From Ancylobacter lacus (lineage in GTDB: Bacteria > Pseudomonadota > Alphaproteobacteria > Rhizobiales > Xanthobacteraceae): DNA of 64,000 nt. The stretch covers positions 1 through 64,000 of the forward strand of contig NZ_JAHBGE010000018.1 in the NCBI RefSeq assembly GCF_018390635.1, written 5' to 3'. Of this stretch, positions 1-9,896 are shown piece after piece (positions within the stretch are counted from its first letter, which is position 1; each line of letters starts with the position of its first letter). The position numbers and the translations under genes were made by a program. The notes below the pieces were generated by a model, which was not told the origin of the DNA, made no database searches, and saw nothing but the letters and a program-made list of their open reading frames with translations.

Positions 1-320
1 CGGGGCTCGGGGTGTTCGGGGTGATGGGCGGGCAATACCAGGCCGCCGGCCACGCGGCGCTGCTCTCCGGCCTGCTCGACCAGGGGCTGGACCTGCAGGC
101 CGCGATCGACGCCCCCCGCGCCTTCGGCTTCAACGGCACCCTCGAGATCGAACCCACCCACCCCGAACACGTCCTCGCCGACCTCCGGGGCCGCGGACAT
201 GTGCTGCAGCCCGCCGCCAAGCCGATCGGCGGGGCGCAGGTCATTCTGGTGGACCACGCCCGTGGCTGCCTGATCGGCGGTTCCGACCCGCGCAAGGACG
301 GCTGCGCGCTCGGCTTCTGA
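1..320 (+). CDS. ggt: Gamma-glutamyltransferase, C-terminal fragment (cut by window start)
   Basis: The frame is open from the first bases and encodes about the last 105 residues of a gamma-glutamyltransferase small subunit. It reads GVMGGQYQ near the start, then a typical 'DAPR' stretch (dAaidAPRaf) and ends in GGSDPRKDGCALGF, the usual C-terminus of this family. The family cleaves gamma-glutamyl bonds, for example of glutathione, usually in the periplasm. The N-terminal part and the catalytic threonine lie outside the window, so activity cannot be judged. A second, complete member of the family is at 58395-60206. Confidence 0.85.
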   Translation, partial: GLGVFGVMGGQYQAAGHAALLSGLLDQGLDLQAAIDAPRAFGFNGTLEIEPTHPEHVLADLRGRGHVLQPAAKPIGGAQVILVDHARGCLIGGSDPRKDGCALGF

Positions 321-382
321 GGGCCGGCTCCGGCGTCCGGCCGCGCGGCGGGCACATACGCCGCCGCGCGCGCCCTCGCCCG

Positions 383-407
383 ACCGGCGGCACGGAGCCG
401 CCGGTTA
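383..407 (+). terminator. Hairpin, possible terminator of the preceding gamma-glutamyltransferase gene
   Basis: ACCGGCGGC at 383-391 pairs perfectly with GCCGCCGGT at 397-405 around a 5-nt loop. Only two T follow, so the U-tract is poor. A weaker 6-bp hairpin (GGCCGG at 322-327 with CCGGCC at 337-342) lies directly behind the stop codon. Confidence 0.4.
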
Positions 408-465
408 TGGAACCCGCACCCCGGTGCCGCCGTTGATGGGCAGTTTCACCAGACGGGGGCTACCC

Positions 466-717
466 ATGGAAGACGCACAGATCGGCTGGATCGCGGCCAT
501 CATCATCGGCGGCCTCGCCGGCTGGATCGCTTCCAGCGTGATGAAGAGCGATACCGGCCTGTTCCTCAACATCATCCTCGGCATCATCGGCGCCGCGGTG
601 GCGAGCTTCCTGTTCGGCCTGCTGGGCGTGAGCTTCGGTGGCTGGGTCGGCTATCTCGTCGCCGGCATCGTCGGCGCCTGCATCCTCATCTGGGGGGCGC
701 GGGCGATCCGCAGCTAG
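466..717 (+). CDS. GlsB/YeaQ/YmgE family small membrane protein
   Basis: An 83-residue, very hydrophobic protein with about three membrane segments (roughly residues 5-22, 30-49 and 56-76), rich in the glycine patterns (GGLAGWIAS, NIILGIIGA) of the transglycosylase-associated/GlsB family (PF04226). Members are general-stress inner-membrane proteins of unclear function. The ATG at 466 is preferred over the ATG at 424 because the family begins immediately before the first helix and a purine-rich GACGGGGG lies upstream. It is a single-gene unit between two unrelated genes. Confidence 0.85.
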   Translation: MEDAQIGWIAAIIIGGLAGWIASSVMKSDTGLFLNIILGIIGAAVASFLFGLLGVSFGGWVGYLVAGIVGACILIWGARAIRS

Positions 718-905
718 GCCGGACGCGCCGGAGGAGCCGGGCGGCCGCGCCGTCCGGCTCCCGGCGACGTCGCCCGCCGCCCACGGGCGACCGAACGCCA
801 CCACTCGCAAAGCCGCTACCCGAAGCCGCCGCCCAGACAAAGCCGCCACTGCAGCCCGCTGGCGCGGGGCGGGCGGAATCCCCATTTCCAGGGCCGAGAC
901 AGCAG

Positions 906-1841
906 GTGCCCGTGCCCCCTTCCCTCCCCGCCGCCCGCCCCACGGCCGACCTTCCGGTGCGCCGGGTCGGCGTCGAGATCGAGTTCACCGCGCTGCCGGT
1001 GTCGGCGGCCGCCGCGGCCCTCGCCGACCGCTTCGGCGGCACGGTCGAGGCGGAGGACGCCCACGCCGTGCATCTGCGCGGCGGCGCGCTGCCGGATGCC
1101 TGCATCGAGCTCGACATCCGCCACGTCCATCCCCACCGCCGCGCCGGCGCGCCGCGGCTGGTGCCGCCGGCCCGCGCGGCGGCGCTGCTGGGCGCGGCGA
1201 TCGGCCCTTTCGTGCCGCGTGAGCTGGTTCTGGCGCCGCTGCCGAGCGACCGGCTGGCGCGGATCGACGAGGCGCTGGCGACGCTGAACGCCGCCGGCGC
1301 CCGGGGGCTGGGCGGCACGCTGCTGGATTCGCTCGGCCTGCATTTCAACATCGAGCAGACCGAGCCCGACGCCCGGCGCATCGCCGCGGTGCTGAAGGCG
1401 TTTCTTCTGCTGGAGCCGTGGCTGCGGGCGGCGGCCGCGCCCGATCTCGCCGCGCGGCTCCACCTGCCGCCGGCCTATCCCGCGCGCTACATCGCCAAGG
1501 TCCTCGCGCCCACCTACTGGCCGGGGCTCGACGAGCTGGCGGCGGACTACCTCGCCGACAATCCCACCCGCAAGCGCGCGCTCGACCTGCTGCCGCTGCT
1601 GCTGCACCACGGGCCGCGGGCGCTCGCCGCCCGCGCCTCCGGCAAGGTCAAGCCGCGCCCCTCCTTCCACTACCGGTTGCCGCGCGCCTTCGTCGGCCGG
1701 CCGGGCTGGAGCATCCTGCCGGACTGGGCGCTGTGGCAGGCGGTGGAGCGGCTCGCCGCCGATTCCGGGGCGCTGGCGCGGCTCGGCGCCGGGCACGAGC
1801 CGGGGCAGATGATCGACGGCAGCGATCTGCTGCCCGGCTGA
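906..1841 (+). CDS. Amidoligase family protein
   Basis: A 311-residue protein matching the amidoligase/COOH-NH2 ligase fold (PF12224, a glutamine-synthetase/ATP-grasp-like group). VGVEIEF at residues 21-27 is the signature first strand with the metal-binding glutamates, and LHFNIE at 145-150 is the second metal/ATP motif. Family members form amide bonds in peptide tailoring or cell-surface chemistry; the substrate is unknown. They usually sit beside a glutamine-amidotransferase-like gene, and none is seen here, so the gene looks orphaned. The start is a GTG at 906; a second GTG at 912 is equally possible. Confidence 0.75.
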   Translation: MPVPPSLPAARPTADLPVRRVGVEIEFTALPVSAAAAALADRFGGTVEAEDAHAVHLRGGALPDACIELDIRHVHPHRRAGAPRLVPPARAAALLGAAIGPFVPRELVLAPLPSDRLARIDEALATLNAAGARGLGGTLLDSLGLHFNIEQTEPDARRIAAVLKAFLLLEPWLRAAAAPDLAARLHLPPAYPARYIAKVLAPTYWPGLDELAADYLADNPTRKRALDLLPLLLHHGPRALAARASGKVKPRPSFHYRLPRAFVGRPGWSILPDWALWQAVERLAADSGALARLGAGHEPGQMIDGSDLLPG

Positions 1842-1885
1842 CCAGCCCGCGTTCCGGCACGGCCGAGCCTCCGCCCGGCGGGAAC

Positions 1886-2542
1886 TCAGCGCGGTCTGGC
1901 GCCTTCCGCGAAGAGGGCGAAGGCCCGTCGCAGATAGAGCCGCCAGTCCTCGAAATCCGGCCAGGCCCAGTCCCGCCCGGGCCGGGTCACGATGGCGCCG
2001 AAGGCCACGTCCATCAGCATGCGGGCGGCGGTGGGGATGTGGTCGATCCGCACCCGCCCCAGCGCCTGCTGGCGTTCCAGCCACGCGACGACCAGCGCAT
2101 GGGTGGCCGTACGGCCGCGGCTTTCCAGCAATTGCTCCAGCTCGGGAAACGGCGCCAGATCGACCATCAGCACCCGGATGAAGCTGAGACGCCTGCGGTT
2201 GCGCGCATCGTCGAGGTCGATGCAGAACAGCCGGCCCAGCGCCTCGGCCAGCGGCAGCGCGTCATATTCGGGACGGATGTCGATCATGCTCTGGCGGTGC
2301 TGGTCGATCACCGCGCCCATCAGCGCCAGCTTGCCGGGAAACAGCCGGTAGAGCGTCTTCTTCGAGATGCGGCAGCGCGCCGCCACCGCGTCCATGGTCA
2401 TGCCGGCATAGCCGGTCTCGCAGACCAGATCGAAGGCCTGCGCCACGATCCGCTCCTGCTGCACCTCGTCCGCCACAACTTTCGGCCGGCCGCGCCCGCG
2501 CGGCGCCAGCCCTGGTCCAGCTTTATCACGTTCTCTCAGCAT
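1886..2542 (-). CDS. TetR/AcrR family transcriptional regulator, probable efflux repressor
   Basis: A 218-residue protein with an N-terminal TetR helix-turn-helix (IVAQAFDLV..GYAGMTMDAVAARCRISKKTLYRLF, about residues 30-75) and an all-helical ligand-binding C-terminal domain. It is divergent from the RND efflux operon starting at 2659, the usual layout of an AcrR/NalC-type local repressor, so it probably represses that operon and itself; this is inferred from position. The ATG at 2542 was chosen because the regulator core begins soon after it; in-frame starts at 2617 and 2596 would add a basic N-terminal extension that overlaps the likely efflux promoter. Confidence 0.85.
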   Translation of the reverse strand: MLRERDKAGPGLAPRGRGRPKVVADEVQQERIVAQAFDLVCETGYAGMTMDAVAARCRISKKTLYRLFPGKLALMGAVIDQHRQSMIDIRPEYDALPLAEALGRLFCIDLDDARNRRRLSFIRVLMVDLAPFPELEQLLESRGRTATHALVVAWLERQQALGRVRIDHIPTAARMLMDVAFGAIVTRPGRDWAWPDFEDWRLYLRRAFALFAEGARPR

Positions 2543-2596
2543 CTTGCCCACCCGCTGGGTGTCCCTAGCACGGCCTCCGCCCCTCGGAATCGCCAT

Positions 2597-2631
2597 TTGA
2601 CAGGAGACAACCTGCAAAATATGGATACTAT
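2597..2631 (+). promoter_or_regulatory. Probable promoter of the RND efflux operon
   Basis: A perfect TTGACA lies at 2597-2602 inside an unusually AT-rich stretch between the divergent TetR and efflux genes. TATGGA at 2620-2625 (17-nt spacing) or TACTAT at 2626-2631 could serve as -10. CTATT at 2628-2632 and a downstream AATAG form a weak inverted repeat that might be part of an operator; this is only suggestive. Confidence 0.45.
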
Positions 2632-2658
2632 TGAGTTTCGTAAATAGAGGGTCCTCCG

Positions 2659-4017
2659 TTGACCGCCCCCTTTCGCTTCACGGCTTCCGCCCGCCCCCTC
2701 GCCAGCCCTTGCGCCCCCGTCCCCGCACCGCGGGACCGGCCGGGCAACGGCCGGTCCCGCTCCGCATGGCGTCGGCCCGGGCTGCTCGCCAGCCTCCTCG
2801 CCGCGGCGCTGCTGGCGGGATGCAACCCGTCCCAGCAGGGCGGCGGGCCGCCCGGCGCCAACGGCCGGCCGGAGGTCGGCGTCGTCACCGTCCACCCCCA
2901 GTCCGTCGCCATCACCGCGGAAATGCCGGGCCGCACCACCGCCTCGCTGGTCGCCGATGTGCGGCCGCAGGTCGGCGGCATCATCACCTCGCGGCTGTTC
3001 GAGGAGGGCAGCGAGGTGAAGGCGGGCGACGCGCTCTACCAGATCGACCCCGCGAGCTATCAGGCCTCCCACGACAGCGCCGCCGCCAGCCTCGCCAAGG
3101 CGCAGGCCGCGGTGCCGAGCGCGCAGGCCAAGGTCGAGCGCTACCAGGGGCTCATCAAGCAGAACGCGGTGAGCAAGCAGGACTATGACGACGCCGTCGC
3201 CTCGCTCGACCAGGCCAGGGCGGACGTCGCCTCCGCCAAGGCCAGCCTCGACACCGCGACGATCAACCTCGCCTACACCCGCATCACCGCGCCGATCGGC
3301 GGGCGCATCGACAAATCCTCGCTGACGCCCGGCGCGCTGGTGACCGCCAGCCAGGACACCGCGCTGACCACCATCCGCACGCTCGATCCCATCAATGTCG
3401 ACGTCACCCAGTCCAGCACCAACCTGCTGAACCTGCGGCAGGCCATTCGCGAGGGCCGCATCAAGGTTGCCGGCGAGGGCGTGAAGGTGCGGCTCAAGCT
3501 CGACAACGGCACGCTCTACCCGCTGCCGGGGACGCTGGAATTCTCCTCGTCCTATGTCGACCAGACCACCGGCACCTATGGCGTGCGCGCCCAGTTCCCC
3601 AACCCCGACCGGCTGCTGCTGCCGGGCATGTATGTGCGGGCCATCATCGAGGAGGGCGTGTCGCCCGACAGCTTCCTGGTGCCCCAGCGCGGCGTGACCC
3701 GCAACACCAAGGGCGAGCCGGTCGCGCTGGTGGTGAATGCCGACAGCAAGGTCGAGCAGCGCGTCCTCACCGTCTCGCGCAGCGTCGGCAACAACTGGCT
3801 GGTCGACACCGGCATCCATGACGGCGACCGGGTGGTCGTGGAAGGCAGCCAGTTCGTCCGGCCCGGCCAGGACGTCACCGCGGTGGACGTGGTGGTGGAC
3901 GACACCACCGGCGAGGTGCGCGAGCGCGGCCAGCAGAGCGCGGCACCGGCCGCGCCGGGCGCGGCCCAGGCCTCCGCACAGGCCGGTGCCGCCGCGCCGG
4001 CCGCGGCGCAGAACTGA
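2659..4017 (+). CDS. RND efflux periplasmic adaptor lipoprotein (AcrA/MexA type)
   Basis: A 452-residue membrane-fusion protein that links the inner-membrane pump to the outer-membrane channel. A hydrophobic signal segment at residues 41-54 ends in the lipobox LLAG-C55. It is followed by the split biotinyl-lipoyl hairpin ([20 protein letters not shown] and [19 protein letters not shown]), a coiled-coil alpha-hairpin between them, then beta-barrel and membrane-proximal domains. The C-terminus is an Ala/Gln-rich tail (about 420-452). The only plausible start is the TTG at 2659, with AGAGGG upstream; no ATG or GTG precedes the signal peptide. First gene of a three-gene operon, 11 nt before the pump gene. 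Confidence 0.93.
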   Translation: MTAPFRFTASARPLASPCAPVPAPRDRPGNGRSRSAWRRPGLLASLLAAALLAGCNPSQQGGGPPGANGRPEVGVVTVHPQSVAITAEMPGRTTASLVADVRPQVGGIITSRLFEEGSEVKAGDALYQIDPASYQASHDSAAASLAKAQAAVPSAQAKVERYQGLIKQNAVSKQDYDDAVASLDQARADVASAKASLDTATINLAYTRITAPIGGRIDKSSLTPGALVTASQDTALTTIRTLDPINVDVTQSSTNLLNLRQAIREGRIKVAGEGVKVRLKLDNGTLYPLPGTLEFSSSYVDQTTGTYGVRAQFPNPDRLLLPGMYVRAIIEEGVSPDSFLVPQRGVTRNTKGEPVALVVNADSKVEQRVLTVSRSVGNNWLVDTGIHDGDRVVVEGSQFVRPGQDVTAVDVVVDDTTGEVRERGQQSAAPAAPGAAQASAQAGAAAPAAAQN

Positions 4018-4028
4018 GGGCCGCCACC

Positions 4029-7000
4029 ATGTCGCGTTTCTTCATCGACCGGCCGGTCTTCGCCTGGGTCATCGCGATCCTGATCATGCTCGGCGGCGTG
4101 CTGGCGCTGCGCACGCTGTCGATCGCGCAATACCCGCAGATCGCCCCCACCACCGTCAGCGTCACCGCCAGCTATCCCGGCGCCGACGCCCAGACCGTGG
4201 AGAATTCGGTGACCAAGGTCATCGAGCAGGGCATGACCGGCATCGACAATCTCGACTACATGTCGGCCACCTCGACCTCGACCGGCCAGGCCACCATCAC
4301 CCTGACCTTCACCACCGGCGCCGATCCCGACATCGCGCAGATGCAGGTGCAGAACAAGCTGCAGCTCGTCACCTCGCAGCTTCCCTCGGTGGTGCAGACC
4401 AACGGCATCTCGGTGGAGAAGGCCTCGGACGGCTTCCTGCTGGTCATCGGCTTCGTCTCGACCGACGGGCGCATGTCCTCGACCGACGTGTCCGACTATG
4501 TCGACTCCACGCTGAACGACACGCTGAAGCGCATCGACGGGGTCGGCTCCACCACCCTGTTCGGCTCCTCCTACGCCATGCGCATCTGGCTGGACCCGGA
4601 CCGGCTGGCGAAGTACCAGCTCATGCCGAGCGACGTCGCCACCGCCATCGAGGCGCAGAACACCCAGGTGTCGGCGGGCCAGCTCGGCGGGCTTCCCGTC
4701 CGCACCGGCCAGCAGCTCAACGCCACCGTCACCGCCCGCTCGCGCCTGCAGACGCCCGAGCAGTTCCGCAACATCATCCTGAAGAGCACCACCGACGGCT
4801 CGCTGGTGCGGGTCAACGACGTCGCCACGGTCGAGCTGGGGGCGGAGAGCTACACCACCTCCTCGCGCTACAACGGCATGCCGGCCGCCGGTCTCGGCGT
4901 CAACCTCGCCACCGGGGCCAACGCCATCAGCACCGCCGAGGCGGTGAAGGCGGCGATCGAGCGGATGCGGCCGACCTTCCCGGAAGGGATGGAGGTGGTC
5001 TATCCCTACGACACCACGCCCTTCGTCGTGCTCTCGATCGAGGAGGTGGTGCGCACGCTGTTCGAGGCCATCGTCCTCGTCTTCGTGGTGATGTTCGTCT
5101 TCCTGCAGAATGTCCGCGCCACCCTCATTCCCTCGCTGGCGGTGCCCGTGGTGCTGCTCGGCACCTTCGGGGTGCTGGCGCTGTTCGGCTATTCCGTCAA
5201 CACGCTCACCATGTTCGCCATGGTGCTGGCCATCGGCCTGCTGGTCGACGACGCCATCGTCGTGGTCGAGAACGTCGAGCGGGTGATGGAGGAGGAGGGC
5301 CTCCCGCCGAAGGAGGCCACCCGCAAGTCGATGGGCGAGATCACCGGCGCGCTCATCGGCATCGCCACCGTGCTCTCCGCGGTGTTCCTGCCGATGGCGT
5401 TCTTCGGCGGCTCGGTGGGCGTCATCTACCGCCAGTTCTCGGTCACCATCATCTCGGCGATGATGCTGTCGGTGCTGGTGGCGCTGGTGCTCACCCCGGC
5501 GCTGTGCGCCACCCTGCTGCGCCCGCCGAAGGAGCATGCCCGCAGCCGTGGCTTCTTCGGCTGGTTCAACCGCGGGTTCGAGCGCACCAGCGCCGCCTAC
5601 CGTTCCGGCACGGCGGGAATCGTCGCCCGCTCCGGCCGGTTTCTGGTGGTGTTCCTCGCCATCGCCCTCGGCATGGGCTGGATGTTCGCGCGGCTGCCCT
5701 CCTCCTTCCTGCCCGACGAGGACCAGGGCATTCTCATCGCCATGGTGCAGCTTCCGGTCGGCGCCACCGCGGACCGCACCGAGAAGACGCTGGGCGAGGT
5801 GCGCAGCTATTTCCTCGACCACGAGAAGGACGCGGTCGAGAGCGTCTTCACCGTCAACGGCTTCGGCTTCAGCGGCCAGGGCCAGAATCTCGGCATCGCC
5901 TTCGTGCGGCTGAAGCCCTTCGACGAGCGCCGCTCGCCCGCCGTCGCCGCCGCGGCGGTCGCCGGCCGCTCGATGGGGGCGTTCTCGACCATCCGCGACG
6001 CCCGGGTCTTCACCCTCGCCCCGCCCGCCATCCAGGGCATGGGCAATTCCAACGGCTTCAGCCTCTACCTTCAGGACCTCGCCGGCGCCGGCCACGAAAA
6101 GCTCATGTCCGCACGCAACCAGCTGCTCGGCATGGCGGCGCAGGACCATCGCCTCATCGCCACCCGGCCCAACGGGCTGGAGGACGAGCCGCAATTCGTC
6201 GTCGACATCGACCAGGAGAAGGCGAGCGCGCTCGGCGTCGCGCTGGGCGACATCAACGACACCCTCTCCACCGCCTGGGGCAGCACCTACGTCAACGACT
6301 TCCTCGACCGCGGCCGGGTGAAGAAGGTCTATCTGCAGTCGGACGCGAATTTCCGCATGCAGCCGGAAGACCTCGCCAAGTGGGAGGTCCGCAACTCCAA
6401 CGGCGACATGGTGCCGTTCTCGGCCTTCGCCTCCACCCGCTGGACCTTCGGCTCGCCCCGGCTGGAGCGCTTCAACGGCGCCTCGGCGGTGGAGATCCAG
6501 GGCCAGGCGGCGCCGGGCGTCTCCTCGGGCGCGGCGATGGACGCGGTGGAGGGCATCATCGCCCACCTGCCGCCGGGCTACGCCTATGAATGGACCGGCC
6601 TGTCGCATCAGGAGCGGCTGTCCTCCAACCAGGCGACGGCGCTCTACGTCATCTCGCTGCTGGTGGTCTTCCTCTGCCTCGCCGCGCTGTACGAGAGCTG
6701 GTCGATCCCGTTCGCGGTGCTGCTGGCGGTGCCGGTCGGCGTGTTCGGCGCGCTGCTGGCGGCACAGCTCTTCGGCCAGACCAACGACGTCTACTTCAAG
6801 GTCGGGCTGCTCACCACCATCGGCCTCGCCGCCAAGAACGCGATCCTCATCGTCGAATTCGCCATCGAGCGGCAGGCCCATGGGATGGGGCTGGTCGAGG
6901 CGACGCTCGACGCCGCGCGCCAGCGGCTGCGCCCGATCCTGATGACCTCCTTCGCCTTCATCCTCGGCGTGACGCCGCTCGCCATCGCCAGCGGCGCCGG

Positions 7001-7199
7001 CTCGGGGGCGCAGAACGCCATCGGCATCGGGGTGATGGGCGGCATGATCGCCGCGACCGTGCTCGGCATCTTCTTCGTGCCGCTGCTGTTCATCGTCGTC
7101 AGCCGGCTGTTCCGCCGCGCGACGCCCGCGAGCGCCTCGGCGGAGCCGCCGCCGGCCGCCCCGCTCGCCACCACCGACGCCGGAGCGGGGACGCCATGA
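4029..7199 (+). CDS. RND multidrug efflux permease (HAE1 family, AcrB/MexB type)
   Basis: A 1056-residue inner-membrane proton-drug antiporter of full family length. It starts with the canonical [17 protein letters not shown] first helix. The proton-relay residues are present: D407 and D408 in [13 protein letters not shown] (TM4) and K936 in [13 protein letters not shown] (TM10). Two large periplasmic loops are present. It works with the adaptor upstream and the outer-membrane channel downstream; the latter overlaps it by the ATGA tetranucleotide. The C-terminus carries a short Ala/Pro-rich tail. Substrates cannot be deduced from sequence. Confidence 0.95.
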   Translation: MSRFFIDRPVFAWVIAILIMLGGVLALRTLSIAQYPQIAPTTVSVTASYPGADAQTVENSVTKVIEQGMTGIDNLDYMSATSTSTGQATITLTFTTGADPDIAQMQVQNKLQLVTSQLPSVVQTNGISVEKASDGFLLVIGFVSTDGRMSSTDVSDYVDSTLNDTLKRIDGVGSTTLFGSSYAMRIWLDPDRLAKYQLMPSDVATAIEAQNTQVSAGQLGGLPVRTGQQLNATVTARSRLQTPEQFRNIILKSTTDGSLVRVNDVATVELGAESYTTSSRYNGMPAAGLGVNLATGANAISTAEAVKAAIERMRPTFPEGMEVVYPYDTTPFVVLSIEEVVRTLFEAIVLVFVVMFVFLQNVRATLIPSLAVPVVLLGTFGVLALFGYSVNTLTMFAMVLAIGLLVDDAIVVVENVERVMEEEGLPPKEATRKSMGEITGALIGIATVLSAVFLPMAFFGGSVGVIYRQFSVTIISAMMLSVLVALVLTPALCATLLRPPKEHARSRGFFGWFNRGFERTSAAYRSGTAGIVARSGRFLVVFLAIALGMGWMFARLPSSFLPDEDQGILIAMVQLPVGATADRTEKTLGEVRSYFLDHEKDAVESVFTVNGFGFSGQGQNLGIAFVRLKPFDERRSPAVAAAAVAGRSMGAFSTIRDARVFTLAPPAIQGMGNSNGFSLYLQDLAGAGHEKLMSARNQLLGMAAQDHRLIATRPNGLEDEPQFVVDIDQEKASALGVALGDINDTLSTAWGSTYVNDFLDRGRVKKVYLQSDANFRMQPEDLAKWEVRNSNGDMVPFSAFASTRWTFGSPRLERFNGASAVEIQGQAAPGVSSGAAMDAVEGIIAHLPPGYAYEWTGLSHQERLSSNQATALYVISLLVVFLCLAALYESWSIPFAVLLAVPVGVFGALLAAQLFGQTNDVYFKVGLLTTIGLAAKNAILIVEFAIERQAHGMGLVEATLDAARQRLRPILMTSFAFILGVTPLAIASGAGSGAQNAIGIGVMGGMIAATVLGIFFVPLLFIVVSRLFRRATPASASAEPPPAAPLATTDAGAGTP

Positions 7200-8854
7200 C
7201 CGCGCCCCACCCCGTCGCCTCCCGCCCTCACGCGCCCCGCCCTCACGCGCCCGTTGACTCCATGCCCGGTGAACCGATGACGGCCCAACCGCTGCCCGCC
7301 CCCCTCGCCGCCCGCACCCGCCCCGCCCGGCCCACGCCGCGCCTGACCGCCGCCCTGCTGCTGGCCGGGGCGCTGGGCGGCTGCGCGGTGGGGCCGGACT
7401 ACAAGGCGCCCGGCCTCGCCGTGCCGGCAAGCTGGGGCAACGGCAAGGCCGGCGTCATCGCCACCGGCACGCCCTCCCCCGCCAACCAGCCGCCCCGGCT
7501 CGGGCGCTGGTGGGAGCGGCTCAACGACAAGACGCTGAACGGCTTTATGGAGGAGGCGGTCGCCGGCAATCTCGACGTCGCCACCGCCAAGTCGCGGGTG
7601 CGTGAGGCCCGCGCCAGCCGCAAGCAGGCGCTTGCCGCCCTTGCCCCGACGCTCACCGGCTCCGGCCAGTATCTGCGCACCGACAATGGCAGCAACGTCT
7701 CGGCCGGCACCGGCGACGTGCAGGTGGCGGGGCCGTTCGATTCCTACACCGCCGGCCTCGACGCGAGCTGGGAACTCGACCTGTTCGGCGCCAACCGCCG
7801 CGCCGCGGAGGCGGCGAAATACGGCCTCGACGCCTCCGAGGAGAGCCTGCGCAACACGCTGCTGACGCTGGTCGGCGATGTCGCCACCAACTATGTCGAG
7901 GCGCGCGGCTATCAGGCCCGCATCGCGCTGGCGCGCCGCACCGCGGCCTCGCAGCGCGAGACCGCCGCCCTCACCCGCACCAAGTTCCAGGCCGGCTCGG
8001 CCTCGGCGGTCGATCTCGCCAATGCCGAGGGACAGGCCGCCAGCACCGAGGCGGACATTCCCCAGCTTCAGGCCTCCTACCAGCAGACGGTGAACCAACT
8101 CGCCATCCTGCTCGGCCAGCCGCCGGCGGCGCTGAACGAGCGGATGGCGCGCACCGCGCCCATTCCCCGGCCGCGCGCCCCCATCCCCACCGGGGTGCCG
8201 GCCGACATCCTGCTGTCGCGGCCCGACGTGCGCCTCGCCGAGCGGCAATACGCCCAGTACACCGCCAAGGTCGGCGGAGCGGAAGCCGCCCGCTACCCCG
8301 ACGTCAGCCTCACCGGGGAGATTTCCACCTCGGCCTCGCAGGTCGGCGATCTCGGCAAGAGCTCCAACATAAGCTGGAACTTCGGCCCCAGCGTCAGCGT
8401 GCCGATCTTCAACGCCGGCAGCCTGCAGGCGGCGGTGGAATACGCCCAGGCGCAGCGCGACGAGTATTTCCTCGCCTACCGGTCCTCGGTGCTGACCGCG
8501 CTGCAGGATGTCGAGAACGCCTCCGTCTCGCTGCAGCAGGAGCGCATCCGCAACCGCAGCCTCGCCGCCTCCGCCAATTCCTACCGGCAGGCCGCCTCGC
8601 TCTCGCGCAGCCTGTACCAGTCGGGCTCGTCGAGCTTCCTCGACGTGCTGGATGCCGAGCGCTCGCTCTATTCGGCGGAGGATTCCTACCTCCAGAGCCA
8701 GGTGCTCATCACCACTGACTATGTCGCGCTCAACAAGGCGCTCGGTGGCGGCTGGGACGGCACGGTGGACACCCGCACGCCCGAGGTCGTCGACGACATG
8801 GGCCCGCGCTTCGTCTCCGCCGACTGGGCGCAGCAGTTCGCCCGCCGGGAATGA
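7196..8854 (+). CDS. NodT-family outer-membrane efflux lipoprotein (TolC/OprM type)
   Basis: Outer-membrane channel completing the tripartite pump. It has the NodT-family lipobox LGGC followed by [11 protein letters not shown], two outer-membrane-efflux repeats and the [13 protein letters not shown]-type motif. The ATG at 7196 overlaps the permease stop (ATGA), giving 552 residues, but this adds a low-complexity His/Pro N-terminus containing a duplicated RPHAP; the ATG at 7277, or 7262, gives a more normal lipoprotein signal peptide and may be the true start. Last gene of the operon; it converges with the LuxR gene 39 nt downstream. Confidence 0.9.
   Translation: MTAPHPVASRPHAPRPHAPVDSMPGEPMTAQPLPAPLAARTRPARPTPRLTAALLLAGALGGCAVGPDYKAPGLAVPASWGNGKAGVIATGTPSPANQPPRLGRWWERLNDKTLNGFMEEAVAGNLDVATAKSRVREARASRKQALAALAPTLTGSGQYLRTDNGSNVSAGTGDVQVAGPFDSYTAGLDASWELDLFGANRRAAEAAKYGLDASEESLRNTLLTLVGDVATNYVEARGYQARIALARRTAASQRETAALTRTKFQAGSASAVDLANAEGQAASTEADIPQLQASYQQTVNQLAILLGQPPAALNERMARTAPIPRPRAPIPTGVPADILLSRPDVRLAERQYAQYTAKVGGAEAARYPDVSLTGEISTSASQVGDLGKSSNISWNFGPSVSVPIFNAGSLQAAVEYAQAQRDEYFLAYRSSVLTALQDVENASVSLQQERIRNRSLAASANSYRQAASLSRSLYQSGSSSFLDVLDAERSLYSAEDSYLQSQVLITTDYVALNKALGGGWDGTVDTRTPEVVDDMGPRFVSADWAQQFARRE
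7222..7251 (+). repeat. Perfect 15-bp tandem duplication
   Basis: CCGCCCTCACGCGCC occurs at 7222-7236 and again at 7237-7251, encoding RPHAP twice if translation starts at 7196. It lies between the possible starts of the efflux lipoprotein gene, which weakly supports the downstream start at 7277. Confidence 0.9.
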
Positions 8855-8893
8855 GCCGGGCCGCGCCGGCTCCACATGCGCGCGGGCGCCGCA

Positions 8894-9727
8894 TCACATC
8901 GCGCGGCGCTCGGCGAAGAAGGTGGTGATCAGCTCGCGCTCGGTGGTGATGTCGAGCTTGTTGTAGAGCCGGTGCTTGTGGTTCTTCACCCCGCCGACGC
9001 TGATGCCCAGCCGCGCCGCGATGGTGGCGTTGGCGTGGCCGTTGAGCGCCAGCGCGAGAATCTCGGTCTCGCGGCCGGTCAGGCCGTGGCGGCGGCGGAA
9101 CCGCTCGATGTCGGCGGCCTCGTCCGCCTCGCCCTCTCCCGCCGCCGGGGCGATGGCGAGATGGCCCTGGTGCAGCACCGCGAAGAGCTGCTGAAGCTCG
9201 CAGGCCACCTCCACCTCCTCGCGGCTGAAGGGCTGGCCGCGCCGGTCGAGGCACAGCGCGAGGCAGGCGTGGTCCGCGGCAGGCAGCAGGATGGCGAGTT
9301 CGTCCTTGATGCCGAGCAGGGTGTCGACATAGCGCCCGTAGGGCTCGCTCAGCGCGCCCCCGTCGCGCAGCGCGGCGAGGCTGAAGGCGCGCACCGGCTC
9401 GGCGCTGGCCGAGACGCGGCAGATCGGGTCCAGCTCCCACAGCCGGGCCATGTAGGTGGTCTTCGCCGGCCCGCCCATTCCCTCGTCGATGAGGATGCGC
9501 GGGCGCCGTCGCGGCCGGTAGCGGGCGACGATGCAGAAATCGGCCGGAATCAGCGCCCGTGTCGCCGCGGTGAGCCGGGTGTAGAACTGCTCGGTGCCGG
9601 CGGCGGCGGCCGCGCCCGCCAGCAGCCCGCCCCAGCCCGGGGCGAGCCCGGCCCCTGCGGAAGGCCGCCCGGCGGCGCCCGGCACGACCGCGGGCGGCAC
9701 GGAACGCGCATTGCTCGTGATCTTCAT
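8894..9727 (-). CDS. LuxR family transcriptional regulator
   Basis: A 277-residue protein with a C-terminal LuxR/FixJ-type helix-turn-helix: LTGRETEILALALNGHANA, then TIAARLGISVGGVKNHKH and RLYNKLDI (about residues 215-265). The N-terminal ~190 residues have no receiver-domain Asp pocket and no recognisable autoinducer-binding motif; they may be a sensory GAF-like fold. The ATG at 9727 is preferred over the adjacent ATG at 9730 because it leaves better spacing to the GGGAGG sequence. It is divergent from the ABC/hydantoinase-like operon starting at 9897 (169-nt gap) and probably controls it. Confidence 0.85.
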   Translation of the reverse strand: MKITSNARSVPPAVVPGAAGRPSAGAGLAPGWGGLLAGAAAAAGTEQFYTRLTAATRALIPADFCIVARYRPRRRPRILIDEGMGGPAKTTYMARLWELDPICRVSASAEPVRAFSLAALRDGGALSEPYGRYVDTLLGIKDELAILLPAADHACLALCLDRRGQPFSREEVEVACELQQLFAVLHQGHLAIAPAAGEGEADEAADIERFRRRHGLTGRETEILALALNGHANATIAARLGISVGGVKNHKHRLYNKLDITTERELITTFFAERRAM

Positions 9728-9896
9728 CATCCCTCCCGAAAGGCAAGGACCGGGCCAGCGCGCCGGCCGCCGCCGCGCCGGCGCTGGTATCCCCGGTCAC
9801 CATAGGGCCGGCGCGGCGGCTGCGCTAAACAGGGCGGCGAGCCGGAGCCCCGCCCGCCGACCGGCGCCCACCCAGAGCCCCTTTCGGAGAGCGTCG

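Noticed and set aside
3576-7430. 1284-codon antisense frame over the RND efflux genes
   Set aside because: Shadow of adaptor and permease genes, low complexity, no ribosome-binding site or domain.
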